Below are positions 14,539 through 23,171 of a DNA stretch of 64,000 nucleotides, piece after piece. The notes below the pieces were generated by a model, which had not been told where the DNA came from, ran no database searches, and saw only the letters and a program-made list of their open reading frames with translations. The DNA lies in contig CALSOT010000006.1 in assembly GCA_943788045.1 (NCBI GenBank), positions 744,001 through 808,000 on the forward strand, read 5' to 3'. Origin of the DNA: an uncultured Polaribacter sp. Lineage in GTDB: Bacteria > Bacteroidota > Bacteroidia > Flavobacteriales > Flavobacteriaceae. The stretch's first letter is position 1, and each line of letters begins with the position of its first letter. Both the position numbers and the translations under genes were made by a program.

Positions 14539-16910
14539 TTTTCTTTAATTAAAGTTTCTAATTCTGAAAGCTCTTTTTCAAGCTCATGATAGTTCCCTTC
14601 CTGTTCTTTTAGCGCATTAATAAGCACTGGTACTAGTGCTTGATAATTCACCGCTAGCATTCCGTTTTTGTCTTCACTAACTAGCTCTGGAAATACCTTT
14701 TGTACTTCTTGTGCAAGTAGTCCAATCTTTTGTTTTTGCTCTTTATCCGCTTTCATCGTGTAACGCTTTGCATCTAATTGCATAAGACTAATAAGAGTGG
14801 GGCCAAGGGTTACAATATTTGATTTTAATCTAGCATCAGAGGATAAAATAATATCTCCAGCAACTGTTAGTGATCCACTTGCAAGAGTCATCAAATCCGT
14901 ATCAGAACTATGGCCAATTGTTGCTCCATCCATAACCACATTATCTACCGTAAGTGAACCCACAGTGGTTGCTGCAGAACTTGTAAGCGAGGTAGCAGTA
15001 ATAGTGTTAGGGAATAAATGTAAACCAGGACCTGAAGTAGCCATAATACTTGTTGCTGAAAGCGCCGTATTTCCACTATCATAAATAGCGTTAGAACTAG
15101 CTGGATTTAACTTTAAGATCTCATCTCCATTGGGTGTTCCAGAAAGTCCAATTCCAAGGGTAGTAACAAGACCAGTTGTAGAAATACTGGTTGGTGTGGT
15201 AGAAGTCAGTGTAGCCGTACCGCCAGAAATTGAAAAAGCAAAATCTGCTGCTACAAGAGCACCTGATCCACCTGTTGTTGTATACAATGTTTCACTTGCA
15301 GTAACAGCTACAGTGCTATTGTTTACAGAGAGCCCTACCGCATCAAAGGTTGGAGCAATATTATTTATAGAAGCTGTGTTGCCTGTTTGAGATGTACTCA
15401 TTGCCGTTGTGCCATAATAAATTGAGTTTGCAACTGGTGTTATAGTTAAAGTCTCTGCGCCAGTAGGATTTCCTGTTAATCCTACCCCTAAAACCCATAC
15501 AGATTGAGAAGTTTTTGAGATAGATGTTGGTGTAGCACTTGTAAGAGTAGCGCTCCCGCCAGAAATACTTAATGCAAAATCACTTGCTTCTAAATCGGAA
15601 GAACCACCACTGGAGTTGTATACACTTAAACTTGTGGTTACAGTGATTGTTGAATTGTCAGCAGCCAAGGAAACACTGCTTATTTCTGGAGTTAAAATAT
15701 CATAAACACGCACATGCCCTGAATTAGATCCATTTCCATCATTAGCAAGTGCCCCAATAGCGACTTTTGTTCCATCACTACTTAAAGAAACAGACCTTCC
15801 TGAGGTGTCACCAGCAGCCTCACCATCAATATCAACAACTGGCTGACTCCAAGAACCTCCATCATACTCATAAATACGCACATGCCCTGAATTAGATCCA
15901 TTTGCATCATTAGATGGAGCCCCAATAGCCACTTTTGTTCCATCACTACTTAAAGAAACAGCGTTTCCTAAGTTGTCATTAGCAGCCTCACCATCAATAT
16001 CACTACCTAGCTGACTCCAAGAACTACCAGAATACTCATAAACACGCACATGCCCTGAACTAGATCCATTTGCATCATTAAATGTAGCCCCAATAGCCAC
16101 TTTTGTTCCATCACTACTTAAAGAAACAGAAAACCCTGATCGGTCACCAGCAGCCTCACCATCAATATCACTACCTAGCTGACCCCATGAACCAAGGTCA
16201 TACCGATAAACACGCACATGCCCTGAACTAGATCCATTTGCATCATTAAATGGAGCCCCAATAGCCACTTTTGTTCCATCACTACTTAAAGAAACTGAAT
16301 ATCCTGATTGGTCAACAGCAGCCTCACCATCAAGATCAGCACCTCGCTGATTCCATTGATTATTATAGTAACTATAAACACGCACATGCCCTGTGAAATT
16401 TCCACCATTATTACCATAAGCCCCAATAGCGACTACCATTCCATCACTACTTAAAGAAACTGAATGTCCTGAGTAGTCATAAGGACTCTCACCATCAATA
16501 TCATCGCCTAACTGAACCCAAGAACTACCAGAGTACTGATAAATACGCACATGCCCTGAATTATCACCACCTCCATCATTTTTAGTTGCCCCAATAGCAA
16601 CTACCGTTCCATCACTACTTAAAGAAACTGATTGTCCTGAGGAGTCATTAGTAGCCTCTCCATTAATATCTGAACCTATCTGACTCCAAGAACTACTAGA
16701 ATACTGATAGACACGCACATGTCCTGAATCAGAACCACCTCCATCATTTTTAGTTGCCCCAATAGCAACTTTTGTTCCATCACTATTTATAGAAACAGAG
16801 ACTCCTGACTGGTCATAACTAGCCTCTCCATTAATATCCGAACCTAGTTGAGTCTGTGAGAACATGGTTAAGGGTAGTAATAAAGTCGTAAGTAGAATAA
16901 ATTTTTTCAT
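14535..16910 (-). CDS. Seven-repeat FG-GAP-like propeller surface protein with S74 chaperone tail
   Basis: 791 residues, signal peptide MKKFILLTTLLLPLTMFSQ. Residues about 20-405 are seven near-identical units with the pattern DIDGEA...SGxSVSLSSDGTKVAIGA...NDxxGSxSGHVRVY, a number that fits a closed seven-bladed propeller. Residues about 410-610 hold two copies of a beta-sandwich-like unit (SISGGSATLTSATPTSIS). The C-terminal about 100 residues are an S74 intramolecular chaperone domain (LSSDARLKSNI, KIGLLAQEVQKVFPELV) ending in a coiled coil. No T9SS tail is present, so export may use another route. It is first in the minus-strand operon. Confidence 0.87.
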   Translation of the reverse strand: MKKFILLTTLLLPLTMFSQTQLGSDINGEASYDQSGVSVSINSDGTKVAIGATKNDGGGSDSGHVRVYQYSSSSWSQIGSDINGEATNDSSGQSVSLSSDGTVVAIGATKNDGGGDNSGHVRIYQYSGSSWVQLGDDIDGESPYDYSGHSVSLSSDGMVVAIGAYGNNGGNFTGHVRVYSYYNNQWNQRGADLDGEAAVDQSGYSVSLSSDGTKVAIGAPFNDANGSSSGHVRVYRYDLGSWGQLGSDIDGEAAGDRSGFSVSLSSDGTKVAIGATFNDANGSSSGHVRVYEYSGSSWSQLGSDIDGEAANDNLGNAVSLSSDGTKVAIGAPSNDANGSNSGHVRIYEYDGGSWSQPVVDIDGEAAGDTSGRSVSLSSDGTKVAIGALANDGNGSNSGHVRVYDILTPEISSVSLAADNSTITVTTSLSVYNSSGGSSDLEASDFALSISGGSATLTSATPTSISKTSQSVWVLGVGLTGNPTGAETLTITPVANSIYYGTTAMSTSQTGNTASINNIAPTFDAVGLSVNNSTVAVTASETLYTTTGGSGALVAADFAFSISGGTATLTSTTPTSISTTGLVTTLGIGLSGTPNGDEILKLNPASSNAIYDSGNTALSATSIMATSGPGLHLFPNTITATSLTSSAATTVGSLTVDNVVMDGATIGHSSDTDLMTLASGSLTVAGDIILSSDARLKSNIVTLGPTLISLMQLDAKRYTMKADKEQKQKIGLLAQEVQKVFPELVSEDKNGMLAVNYQALVPVLINALKEQEGNYHELEKELSELETLIKEK
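15709..16850 (-). repeat. Tandem 168-bp coding repeats (seven copies)
   Basis: The string CGCACATG recurs at 15709, 15877, 16045, 16213, 16381, 16546 and 16714: a 168-base (56-codon) period, with one interval 3 bases shorter. These encode the propeller units of the 791-residue protein. High identity between copies suggests recent expansion or homogenisation. Confidence 0.9.
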
Positions 16911-17038
16911 CGTTGTTTTTATTTGATAGAACCTTAATATACAAATAAAATTCTAAATAAATTTAAACTCTAAGTAAAATGGTTTAATTATTAGTTGTTG
17001 TTTTTAATTTTTCAATTTCTTTTAAAAGAATTGAAAAT

Positions 17039-17167
17039 GCATTTCAACGAAATTTTAAAGATTGAAAAGTTACTATTACCCATTTGACTTCCTTTGCGGT
17101 TTTCCACATTTAAAATTGCGCACTTCCGCAAAATGAATTTGGTTTGGTATTTTTTGATGAGGTGTTT
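17039..17167. repeat. 130-bp direct repeat, copy B, with paired 14-bp palindromes
   Basis: Same orientation as copy A at 11895. It contains TGCGGTTTTCCACA (17095-17108) and the weaker TGCGCACTTCCGCA (17117-17130), again 22 bases apart. It lies about 130 bases upstream of the propeller gene start at 16910. Confidence 0.75.
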
Positions 17168-17334
17168 GTTGGAAAAGTAATTCAAACCAAATATGAACAG
17201 GTTTATCTATTCCGAAACACAAATTACAACCTACTACATAGTTCTTTATTAAAGTTAAAGAAAGCTTTTTTTTTGAGAGTCATTATGGACTTTTGGTAAA
17301 TGTAAATTTATAAGTAATCTTATATGATTAAAGT

Positions 17335-17390
17335 ATTCGTTCGTTACTCACTTTCGGTTTTTCACAGCAGCGCATAACGCAAATCTAGTT
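17335..17390. repeat. Dispersed TAACGC element, partial copy 3
   Basis: TTCGTTCGTTACTCACTTTC and TTTTTCACAGCAGCGCATAACGC align with the right half of copy 1 (GTTCGTTCCTCACT...TTTTCACTACAATCCTTAACGC). Confidence 0.5.
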
Positions 17391-17397
17391 ACATTTG
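17390..17397 (+). promoter_or_regulatory. Bacteroidetes-type -7 element for the MATE gene
   Basis: TACATTTG fits TAnnTTTG and lies 12 bases before the ATG at 17409. Confidence 0.5.
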
Positions 17398-17408
17398 CAG
17401 ACATATAT

Positions 17409-18743
17409 ATGAAAACAAATATTAGCCTTAAAACCATAAATAAATTAGCGATTCCTGCTTTAATCGCAGGTATTGCAGAGCCTTTGCTATCTATTACAGA
17501 CACTGCAATTATTGGTAATATTCATCAAAATGCTACAGAAAGTTTAGCTGCAGTAGGTATTGTAGGTGCATTTATTTCGATGTTAATCTGGGTTTTTGGG
17601 CAAATTAGAAGTGCTATTTCTTCAATAATCTCGCAATATGTAGGTGCAAATAAATTAGACGAAGTAAAAAGTTTACCAACACAAGCAATAGCAATAGTTG
17701 TTTTAGGAAGCTTGTTTGTATTAGCAATTTCTTATCCTTTTGCAAAGCAAATTTTTCAATTCTACAATGCTTCAGGATCGGTTTTAGAGTATTGTGGTAG
17801 GTATTTTAAAATAAGAATTTTCGGATTCCCATTTTCACTCTTTGTATTTGCTGTATTTGGCATATTCAGAGGTTTACAAAACACCTATTATCCCATGATA
17901 ATTGCAATTATAGGAGCATTATTAAATGTGGTTTTAGATCTTGTTCTTGTTTACGGAGTGAAAGATTATATACCTGCTATGCATATTGAAGGAGCGGCTT
18001 ATGCAAGTGTTATTGCACAAATTGTAATGGCAATTATTGCCTTGGTGCTATTAATTAAAAAAACACCAATTTCATTAAAGATAACCTTTACAATACATCC
18101 AGAAATACCTCGTTTGTTGGGCATGATGGGCAATTTATTTGTAAGAACAATAGCATTAAATACCGCTTTGTATTTTGCAACGTCTTATGCTACAGGCTAT
18201 GGAAAAGAATATATAGCCGCCTACACCATTGGCATTAATATTTGGTTGTTAGGTGCTTTTATGGTTGATGGGTATTCTAGTGCAGGAAACATTTTATCAG
18301 GCAAATTCTTGGGAGCAAAAGATTACAATTCTTTAGTAGTATTAAGTAACAAACTATTAAAATACGGTTTGTTTGTAGGAGTAATTATTGGTTTGGTAGG
18401 AGCTACTTTTTATAATTTCATCGGACAAATATTTACAAAAGATCCAGCTGTATTAAAACAATTCTATACTGTTTTTTGGATTGTTTTAATAACACAGCCA
18501 ATAAGTGCCATCACCTTTATTTTTGACGGAATGTTTAAAGGTATGGGAGAAATGAAATATTTAAGAAACCTCTTAATTCTATCTACAGGGTTTATTTTTA
18601 TACCCACATTATTAGTTTTTGATTATTACGATTTAAAATTAACAGCAATTTGGATTGCCTTTACCCTTTGGATGATTGCAAGAGGCCTGCCCTTAATTAT
18701 TAAATTTAGAAAAAAGTTTTTACCACTTATTCAGAACAATTAA
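17409..18743 (+). CDS. MATE family efflux transporter
   Basis: 444 residues with about twelve transmembrane helices in two similar halves, as expected for multidrug and toxic compound extrusion proteins of the inner membrane. Signatures include the N-terminal PALIAGIAEPLLSITDTAIIG with the conserved Asp in helix 1, and the central GxxGxxxxxxLD segment around NVVLDLVLVYG. Transport would be driven by Na+ or H+; the substrate is not predictable. It is a single gene between the accessory island and the enoyl-CoA hydratase gene. Confidence 0.92.
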   Translation: MKTNISLKTINKLAIPALIAGIAEPLLSITDTAIIGNIHQNATESLAAVGIVGAFISMLIWVFGQIRSAISSIISQYVGANKLDEVKSLPTQAIAIVVLGSLFVLAISYPFAKQIFQFYNASGSVLEYCGRYFKIRIFGFPFSLFVFAVFGIFRGLQNTYYPMIIAIIGALLNVVLDLVLVYGVKDYIPAMHIEGAAYASVIAQIVMAIIALVLLIKKTPISLKITFTIHPEIPRLLGMMGNLFVRTIALNTALYFATSYATGYGKEYIAAYTIGINIWLLGAFMVDGYSSAGNILSGKFLGAKDYNSLVVLSNKLLKYGLFVGVIIGLVGATFYNFIGQIFTKDPAVLKQFYTVFWIVLITQPISAITFIFDGMFKGMGEMKYLRNLLILSTGFIFIPTLLVFDYYDLKLTAIWIAFTLWMIARGLPLIIKFRKKFLPLIQNN

Positions 18744-18839
18744 GCGTGTGGTCTGCATAAGTATTTTTCTATAGATTTAAGAAAAATGTACCGATAGCGT
18801 ATTAAGAATAAAGTTATATTTTTACTAAAAATTTAGTTC

Positions 18840-19607
18840 ATGAGTGCTACAAGACCAAACGGAAGTTTGTATACCAAAATTCAAAATAACATTGCCACTA
18901 TAGAATTTGGTCATCCTGCAAGTAATTCTTTTCCAAGTGAATTATTAGACAGGTTAACCAAAGAAATCATTTCGGTGGGTAAAAACACCGAGGTTTTTGT
19001 AATTATTTTAAAATCTGAAGGAGAAAAAGCTTTTTGTGCTGGTGCTTCTTTTGATGAGTTGGTTGCCATTTCTAATCTAGAACAAGGAAAACAATTTTTC
19101 TCAGGTTTTGCAAACGTAATCAACGCGATAAGAACTTGTGGAAGACTAGTTATTGGTCGCATTCAAGGAAAAGCTGTTGGCGGTGGCGTTGGTTTAGCTG
19201 CGGCTTGTGATTATGTTTTAGCGACTGAAAATGCTGCCATAAAATTATCTGAATTCACAATAGGAATCGGGCCTTTTGTAATTGAACCTGCTGTAACTCG
19301 TAAAATTGGCGTTTCAGGAACGGCAGAACTTACCATAGATGCAACCAACTGGAAAAACGCTTATTGGGCAAAAGAAAAAGGGTTGTATGCTAGGGTATTT
19401 GAAACAGCAAAAGAATTAGACACAGCCATAGAATTGTTGTCAGAAAAGTTGGCTTCTTATAATATTGCCGCTTTAACTGAAATGAAAAAAGTATTGTGGA
19501 AAGGAACAGAAAATTGGACTGATTTGTTAGAAGAAAGAGCGGCTGTTTCTGGTGAATTAGTATTGTCTGAATTCACAAAAAAAGCATTGTCAAAATTTAA
19601 AAAGTAA
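18840..19607 (+). CDS. Enoyl-CoA hydratase/isomerase family protein
   Basis: 255-residue crotonase-fold enzyme. The CoA-binding and oxyanion-hole segments are visible as AFCAGASFDEL and GKAVGGGVGLAAACDYVLA; the SEFTIGIGPF segment corresponds to the usual substrate loop. The reaction is probably hydration or isomerisation of an enoyl-CoA, but crotonase members vary. It is followed 8 bases later by a MOSC-domain gene, which suggests a shared transcript without an obvious metabolic link. Confidence 0.88.
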   Translation: MSATRPNGSLYTKIQNNIATIEFGHPASNSFPSELLDRLTKEIISVGKNTEVFVIILKSEGEKAFCAGASFDELVAISNLEQGKQFFSGFANVINAIRTCGRLVIGRIQGKAVGGGVGLAAACDYVLATENAAIKLSEFTIGIGPFVIEPAVTRKIGVSGTAELTIDATNWKNAYWAKEKGLYARVFETAKELDTAIELLSEKLASYNIAALTEMKKVLWKGTENWTDLLEERAAVSGELVLSEFTKKALSKFKK

Positions 19608-19615
19608 TCCGTAGC

Positions 19616-20173
19616 ATGAAAATAGTTTCTACGAATATTGGAGAACGAAAAGAAATAGATTGGAAAGGCGAATTGATTACCACAGGTATTTTTAAATATA
19701 CTGTTGATAAACCTATTTTTTTAGATAGAGAAGATGTAAAAGGTGATGCAATTTGTGATAGAGAAAATCACGGAGGAATCTTACAAGCAATTTATGGGTA
19801 TTCTTTTAAGCATTATAAGCATTGGCAAACATTGTACCCAAATTTAGAGTTCGAAAACGGAATGTTTGGAGAAAATTTAACCATTGATGACCTAGAGGAA
19901 ACTAAAATTCATCAAGGCGATACTTTTAAAGTGGGTGAAGCTATTTTGGAAGCAACTTTGCAAAGAGATCCTTGTATAAAATTAGGAATTCGTTTTAACG
20001 ATATGAAAATTTTAAAACAATTTTGGAATAGCACCCTATGTGGTGTTTATTTTAAAGTGATACAAACTGGTTTTGTAAAAGCGGGTGATGCATTTATCCA
20101 AATAAAAAGTTGTAAAGAAAACCCAACCATTGCAGATTTGTATGTGGCTAAAAGACGTGCGAAAGAAATGTAA
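19616..20173 (+). CDS. MOSC domain-containing protein (YiiM-like)
   Basis: 185 residues with the MOSC beta-barrel: GDAICDRENHGG near residue 45, NGMFGENLTI near 82 and the conserved cysteine in LQRDPCIKLG near 120. MOSC proteins handle sulfur bound to molybdenum cofactor or reduce N-hydroxylated bases, as YiiM does. It follows the enoyl-CoA hydratase gene by 8 bases. Downstream is a cluster of intergenic palindromes. Confidence 0.88.
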   Translation: MKIVSTNIGERKEIDWKGELITTGIFKYTVDKPIFLDREDVKGDAICDRENHGGILQAIYGYSFKHYKHWQTLYPNLEFENGMFGENLTIDDLEETKIHQGDTFKVGEAILEATLQRDPCIKLGIRFNDMKILKQFWNSTLCGVYFKVIQTGFVKAGDAFIQIKSCKENPTIADLYVAKRRAKEM

Positions 20174-20197
20174 AAGAAATGTAATTTTTTATGTGTT

Positions 20198-20432
20198 TGT
20201 CATTTCGCCTCAACCTGTCATTTCGCATCAATCTGTCATTTCGACCTTGTGGAGAAATCTCAGAGAATAATTAGGTTTAGATTTCTCAATTTCACTGGTT
20301 TCATTCGAAATGACATTAGGTTGTCATTTTGATTTTGTAGAAATCTCAAGAATAATTGTTTAGATTTCTCAATTCACTGTTTCATTCGAAATGACATTTA
20401 GGTTGTCATTTTGATTTTGTGGAGAAATCTCA
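20198..20432. repeat. TGTCATTTCGA intergenic palindromic repeats
   Basis: Two palindromic units (20234-20315 and 20322-20396) start TGTCATTT(C/T)GA, contain GGAGAAATCTC / AGATTTCTC arms and end TTCGAAATGACA. A third half-unit lies at 20403-20432. Two extra TGTCATTTCG starts at 20198 and 20216 precede unit 1 at exact 18-base steps. From general knowledge this palindrome class is widespread between flavobacterial genes. Confidence 0.8.
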
Positions 20433-20469
20433 GATAAAAAAAGCAAGTAGCAAAAGCTAGAAATAGCTG

Positions 20470-21612
20470 CTACACAGTCTCCTCTTTTTTATGTAAAAAG
20501 CGCGTCAATTTCATAGAAAGATCTAACAAAATAATTTTTGCATTTCCATTTCTTTCTATATGATACATGGCATCATTCAATTCTTTTTCAATTTCTAAAA
20601 TATTACCAGCATGCACAAAAGGAGCAAATTTAGAAAGGTCAAAACCGGTTTTAGTTTCCATAAAAACCAAGTTATCCGATTTGTAATTTAGTAATAAAGC
20701 TTGTCTAAAAAACTGCAAACAATAGTCTAAAAAACGCTTTTGAGTTTCTCGGCCGGTTTTTGCAATCGTATCAGACCATTCAATTAACTGTTGCACAACA
20801 GCAGCATTTCCTTTGGCTTTAAAAGCAGTTCTAATCCATGCAACAAACCATTGTTCAAAAATAATATCAGAAGAATCGTTTTGTAATAAATGCAATGCTT
20901 TATTAAAATTACCTTCTGCTTGGTGTGCAATTTTAGCCGCATCGTTATCAGAAACCTGGTGGTCTACAACTAGAGTATTAGAAATATCTTGCTCGCTCAA
21001 CGCAGGAAAATGTAATGCCTGACAACGAGATTTTATGGTATTTATAATCTGCTCTTCGCTTTCTGTAATTAAAATGAACACGGTTTTTTCTGGCGGTTCT
21101 TCAATTAACTTTAATAATTTATTGGCAGCAGAGATATTCATTTTCTCTGCCATCCAAATAATCATCACTTTAAAACCACCTTCAAAACTTTTTAGTTTTA
21201 GTTTCTTTACAACTTCTTCCGCTTCATCAACCCCAATAATTCCTTGTTTATTTTCTACACCAATATGTTGCAACCAATTAAACAAACTTCCGTAAGGTTG
21301 GGTTTCAATAAAGGTTCTCCAATCTTGCAAAAACAAACTACTTACAGGATGTTTTTTTACGTTTTCATTTGAGGTAACAGGGTATGCAAAATGTAAATCT
21401 GGATGTTGTAGTTTGTCACATTTTAGGTTACATACGTCAGCATTATCAGAAAAATTACACAATAAAAATTGAGCGTAGGCAATGGCCATTGGCAAAGTAC
21501 CACTACCTTCTTTGCCTACAAATAATTGTGCGTGCGGAATTCTGCCGTTTTCAGCAGACACTTTTAAGTGTTTTTTAATGTGTTCTTGACCGATAATTTG
21601 GTTGAAAAGCAT
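20470..21612 (-). CDS. holB: DNA polymerase III subunit delta'
   Basis: Clamp-loader AAA+ subunit, 380 residues from the ATG at 21612 (MLFNQIIGQEHIKK); an ATG two codons upstream at 21618 is possible. Visible features are the IIGQEHIKKHLK box, HAQLFVGKEGSG (modified P-loop), the cysteine-rich zinc module CNxxxNADVCNLKC, LLKLIEEPPEKTVFILITE and the SRCQALHFP motif used in clamp-loader contacts. A minus-strand TATATTTG at 21616-21623 overlaps the start region, so the mRNA may be nearly leaderless or start elsewhere. Confidence 0.9.
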   Translation of the reverse strand: MLFNQIIGQEHIKKHLKVSAENGRIPHAQLFVGKEGSGTLPMAIAYAQFLLCNFSDNADVCNLKCDKLQHPDLHFAYPVTSNENVKKHPVSSLFLQDWRTFIETQPYGSLFNWLQHIGVENKQGIIGVDEAEEVVKKLKLKSFEGGFKVMIIWMAEKMNISAANKLLKLIEEPPEKTVFILITESEEQIINTIKSRCQALHFPALSEQDISNTLVVDHQVSDNDAAKIAHQAEGNFNKALHLLQNDSSDIIFEQWFVAWIRTAFKAKGNAAVVQQLIEWSDTIAKTGRETQKRFLDYCLQFFRQALLLNYKSDNLVFMETKTGFDLSKFAPFVHAGNILEIEKELNDAMYHIERNGNAKIILLDLSMKLTRFLHKKEETV

Positions 21613-21759
21613 AAGCAAATATAAAATTACTTTATCATTAATTCATTCATTTTAGAAATCAATCTTTTAATTTTTGAATTCGTTGTAGGTGTTACATTGC
21701 TTTCGAAAACGTTGTATTGATTTTTGAGGTTTCGCCATTAAAAAGAATAAATAAAAAGG

Positions 21760-21767
21760 TATTTTTG
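21760..21767 (+). promoter_or_regulatory. Bacteroidetes-type -7 element for pgk
   Basis: TATTTTTG fits TAnnTTTG and lies 22 bases before the pgk ATG. Confidence 0.5.
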
Positions 21768-21788
21768 TTGAAAATAGATTAATAAAAG

Positions 21789-22976
21789 ATGAAAACACTA
21801 AAAGATTTTAATTTCAAGAATAAGAAAGCGCTAATTCGTGTAGATTTTAATGTGCCTTTAAATGATAAATTAGAAGTAACAGATGCTACAAGAATTCAAG
21901 CTGCAAAATCTACCATTATAGATGTTTTAGAACAAGAAGGTAGTTGTATCTTAATGTCGCATTTAGGGCGTCCAAAAGGATTTCAAGATGCGTTTTCTTT
22001 ACGTCATATTGTAGAGAAAGCAACAGATATCTTAGGAGTTAAAGTAAAATTTGTAGCAGATTGTGTTGGAGATAAAGTTGAAGAAGCGGTTGCAAATTTA
22101 GAATCTGGAGAAGTTTTATTATTAGAGAACTTACGTTTTTATGAAGAAGAGAAAAAAGGAGATGTTGCTTTTGCTGAAAAACTATCAAAATTAGGTGATG
22201 TTTATGTAAACGACGCTTTTGGTACGGCACACAGAGCGCATGCATCAACAACCATTATTGCGCAGTTTTTTGCAGAAAATAAATGTTTCGGAAACTTATT
22301 AGCAAGAGAAATTGAAAGTATAGACAAAGTATTAAACAATTCTGAAAGACCTGTTTTAGCCATTTTAGGAGGTGCAAAAGTATCCTCTAAAATTACGGTT
22401 ATTGAGAATATTTTAGACAAAGTAGATCACTTAATTATTGGTGGTGGTATGAGTTTTACTTTTATCAAAGCACAAGGTGGAAAAATTGGAAATTCTATTT
22501 GTGAAGATGATAAAATGGAATTAGCCTTAGATATTTTAAAGCAAGCAAAAGAAAAAGGTGTAGAAGTGCATATTCCTGTAGATGTTATTGCTGCAGATGA
22601 TTTTTCGAACGATGCAAACACACAAACCTTAGATATTAACGCAATCCCTGATGGTTGGGAAGGCGTTGATGCTGGGCCAAAATCTAGAGAAAATTTTGAT
22701 GCTGTAGCAAACAAGTGTAAAACTATTTTATGGAATGGGCCTTTAGGTGTATTTGAAATGGAATCTTTTGCTGGCGGAACAATTGCTCTAGGAAATTCAA
22801 TTGATAAAGCAACTAAAAACGGAGCCTTTTCTTTAGTTGGAGGAGGAGATTCTGTTGCAGCGGTGAAACAGTTTGGTTTTGCAGAAAAAGTAAGTTATGT
22901 TTCTACGGGTGGTGGTGCTATGTTAGAAATGTTAGAAGGTAAAAATTTACCAGGTATTGAGGCGATTTTGAAATAA
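21789..22976 (+). CDS. pgk: Phosphoglycerate kinase
   Basis: Glycolytic enzyme converting 1,3-bisphosphoglycerate and ADP to 3-phosphoglycerate and ATP. The 395-residue length is typical. Signatures: N-terminal [13 protein letters not shown], the substrate-binding [17 protein letters not shown], the hinge region [14 protein letters not shown], and the C-terminal [13 protein letters not shown] nucleotide loop. It is a single gene with its own promoter and terminator. Confidence 0.97.
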   Translation: MKTLKDFNFKNKKALIRVDFNVPLNDKLEVTDATRIQAAKSTIIDVLEQEGSCILMSHLGRPKGFQDAFSLRHIVEKATDILGVKVKFVADCVGDKVEEAVANLESGEVLLLENLRFYEEEKKGDVAFAEKLSKLGDVYVNDAFGTAHRAHASTTIIAQFFAENKCFGNLLAREIESIDKVLNNSERPVLAILGGAKVSSKITVIENILDKVDHLIIGGGMSFTFIKAQGGKIGNSICEDDKMELALDILKQAKEKGVEVHIPVDVIAADDFSNDANTQTLDINAIPDGWEGVDAGPKSRENFDAVANKCKTILWNGPLGVFEMESFAGGTIALGNSIDKATKNGAFSLVGGGDSVAAVKQFGFAEKVSYVSTGGGAMLEMLEGKNLPGIEAILK

Positions 22977-23058
22977 ATTTTCTAGATGCAATTATCTATT
23001 TAAAATGTTAAACGGAGCTTGTTTAAGTTCGTTTCATTTTAAAAGAAAATACAATATA

Positions 23059-23099
23059 AATAAGCGTGCAATTGATAAAATTGCACGCTTATTGTTTTT
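23059..23099 (+). terminator. Rho-independent terminator after pgk
   Basis: AATAAGCGTGCAATT (23059-23073) pairs perfectly with AATTGCACGCTTATT (23079-23093), followed by a T tract. Confidence 0.88.
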
Positions 23100-23171
23100 T
23101 AGGCGAATAAAATCTAAATTCGTAGAAAGTTTCTCAAACAAATTAACAACTACACGTTTATACAGCAATCC

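Larger units (their letters stand above)
16911..17408. other. Intergenic region upstream of the surface-protein operon
   Basis: This 498-base stretch holds no gene. It contains 130-bp repeat copy B (17039-17167), a fragment of the dispersed TTCGTTACTCAC...TAACGC element (17335-17390) and a -7 element for the MATE gene (17390-17397). The minus-strand operon promoter is probably within 16920-17040; TTTATTTG at 16941-16948 on the minus strand is only an approximate -7 match. Confidence 0.5.

Noticed and set aside
15709..16850. Regularly spaced repeats resembling a CRISPR array
   Set aside because: The period is 168 bases, in frame, and encodes protein blades; there are no short spacers and no cas genes.
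14011..16910. Prophage remnant because of tail-fibre S74 domains
   Set aside because: No capsid, terminase, integrase or lysis genes are present, and the proteins have bacterial signal peptides.
22039..22420. Minus-strand ORFs inside pgk
   Set aside because: Leucine- and histidine-rich translations typical of the complement of a conserved gene.
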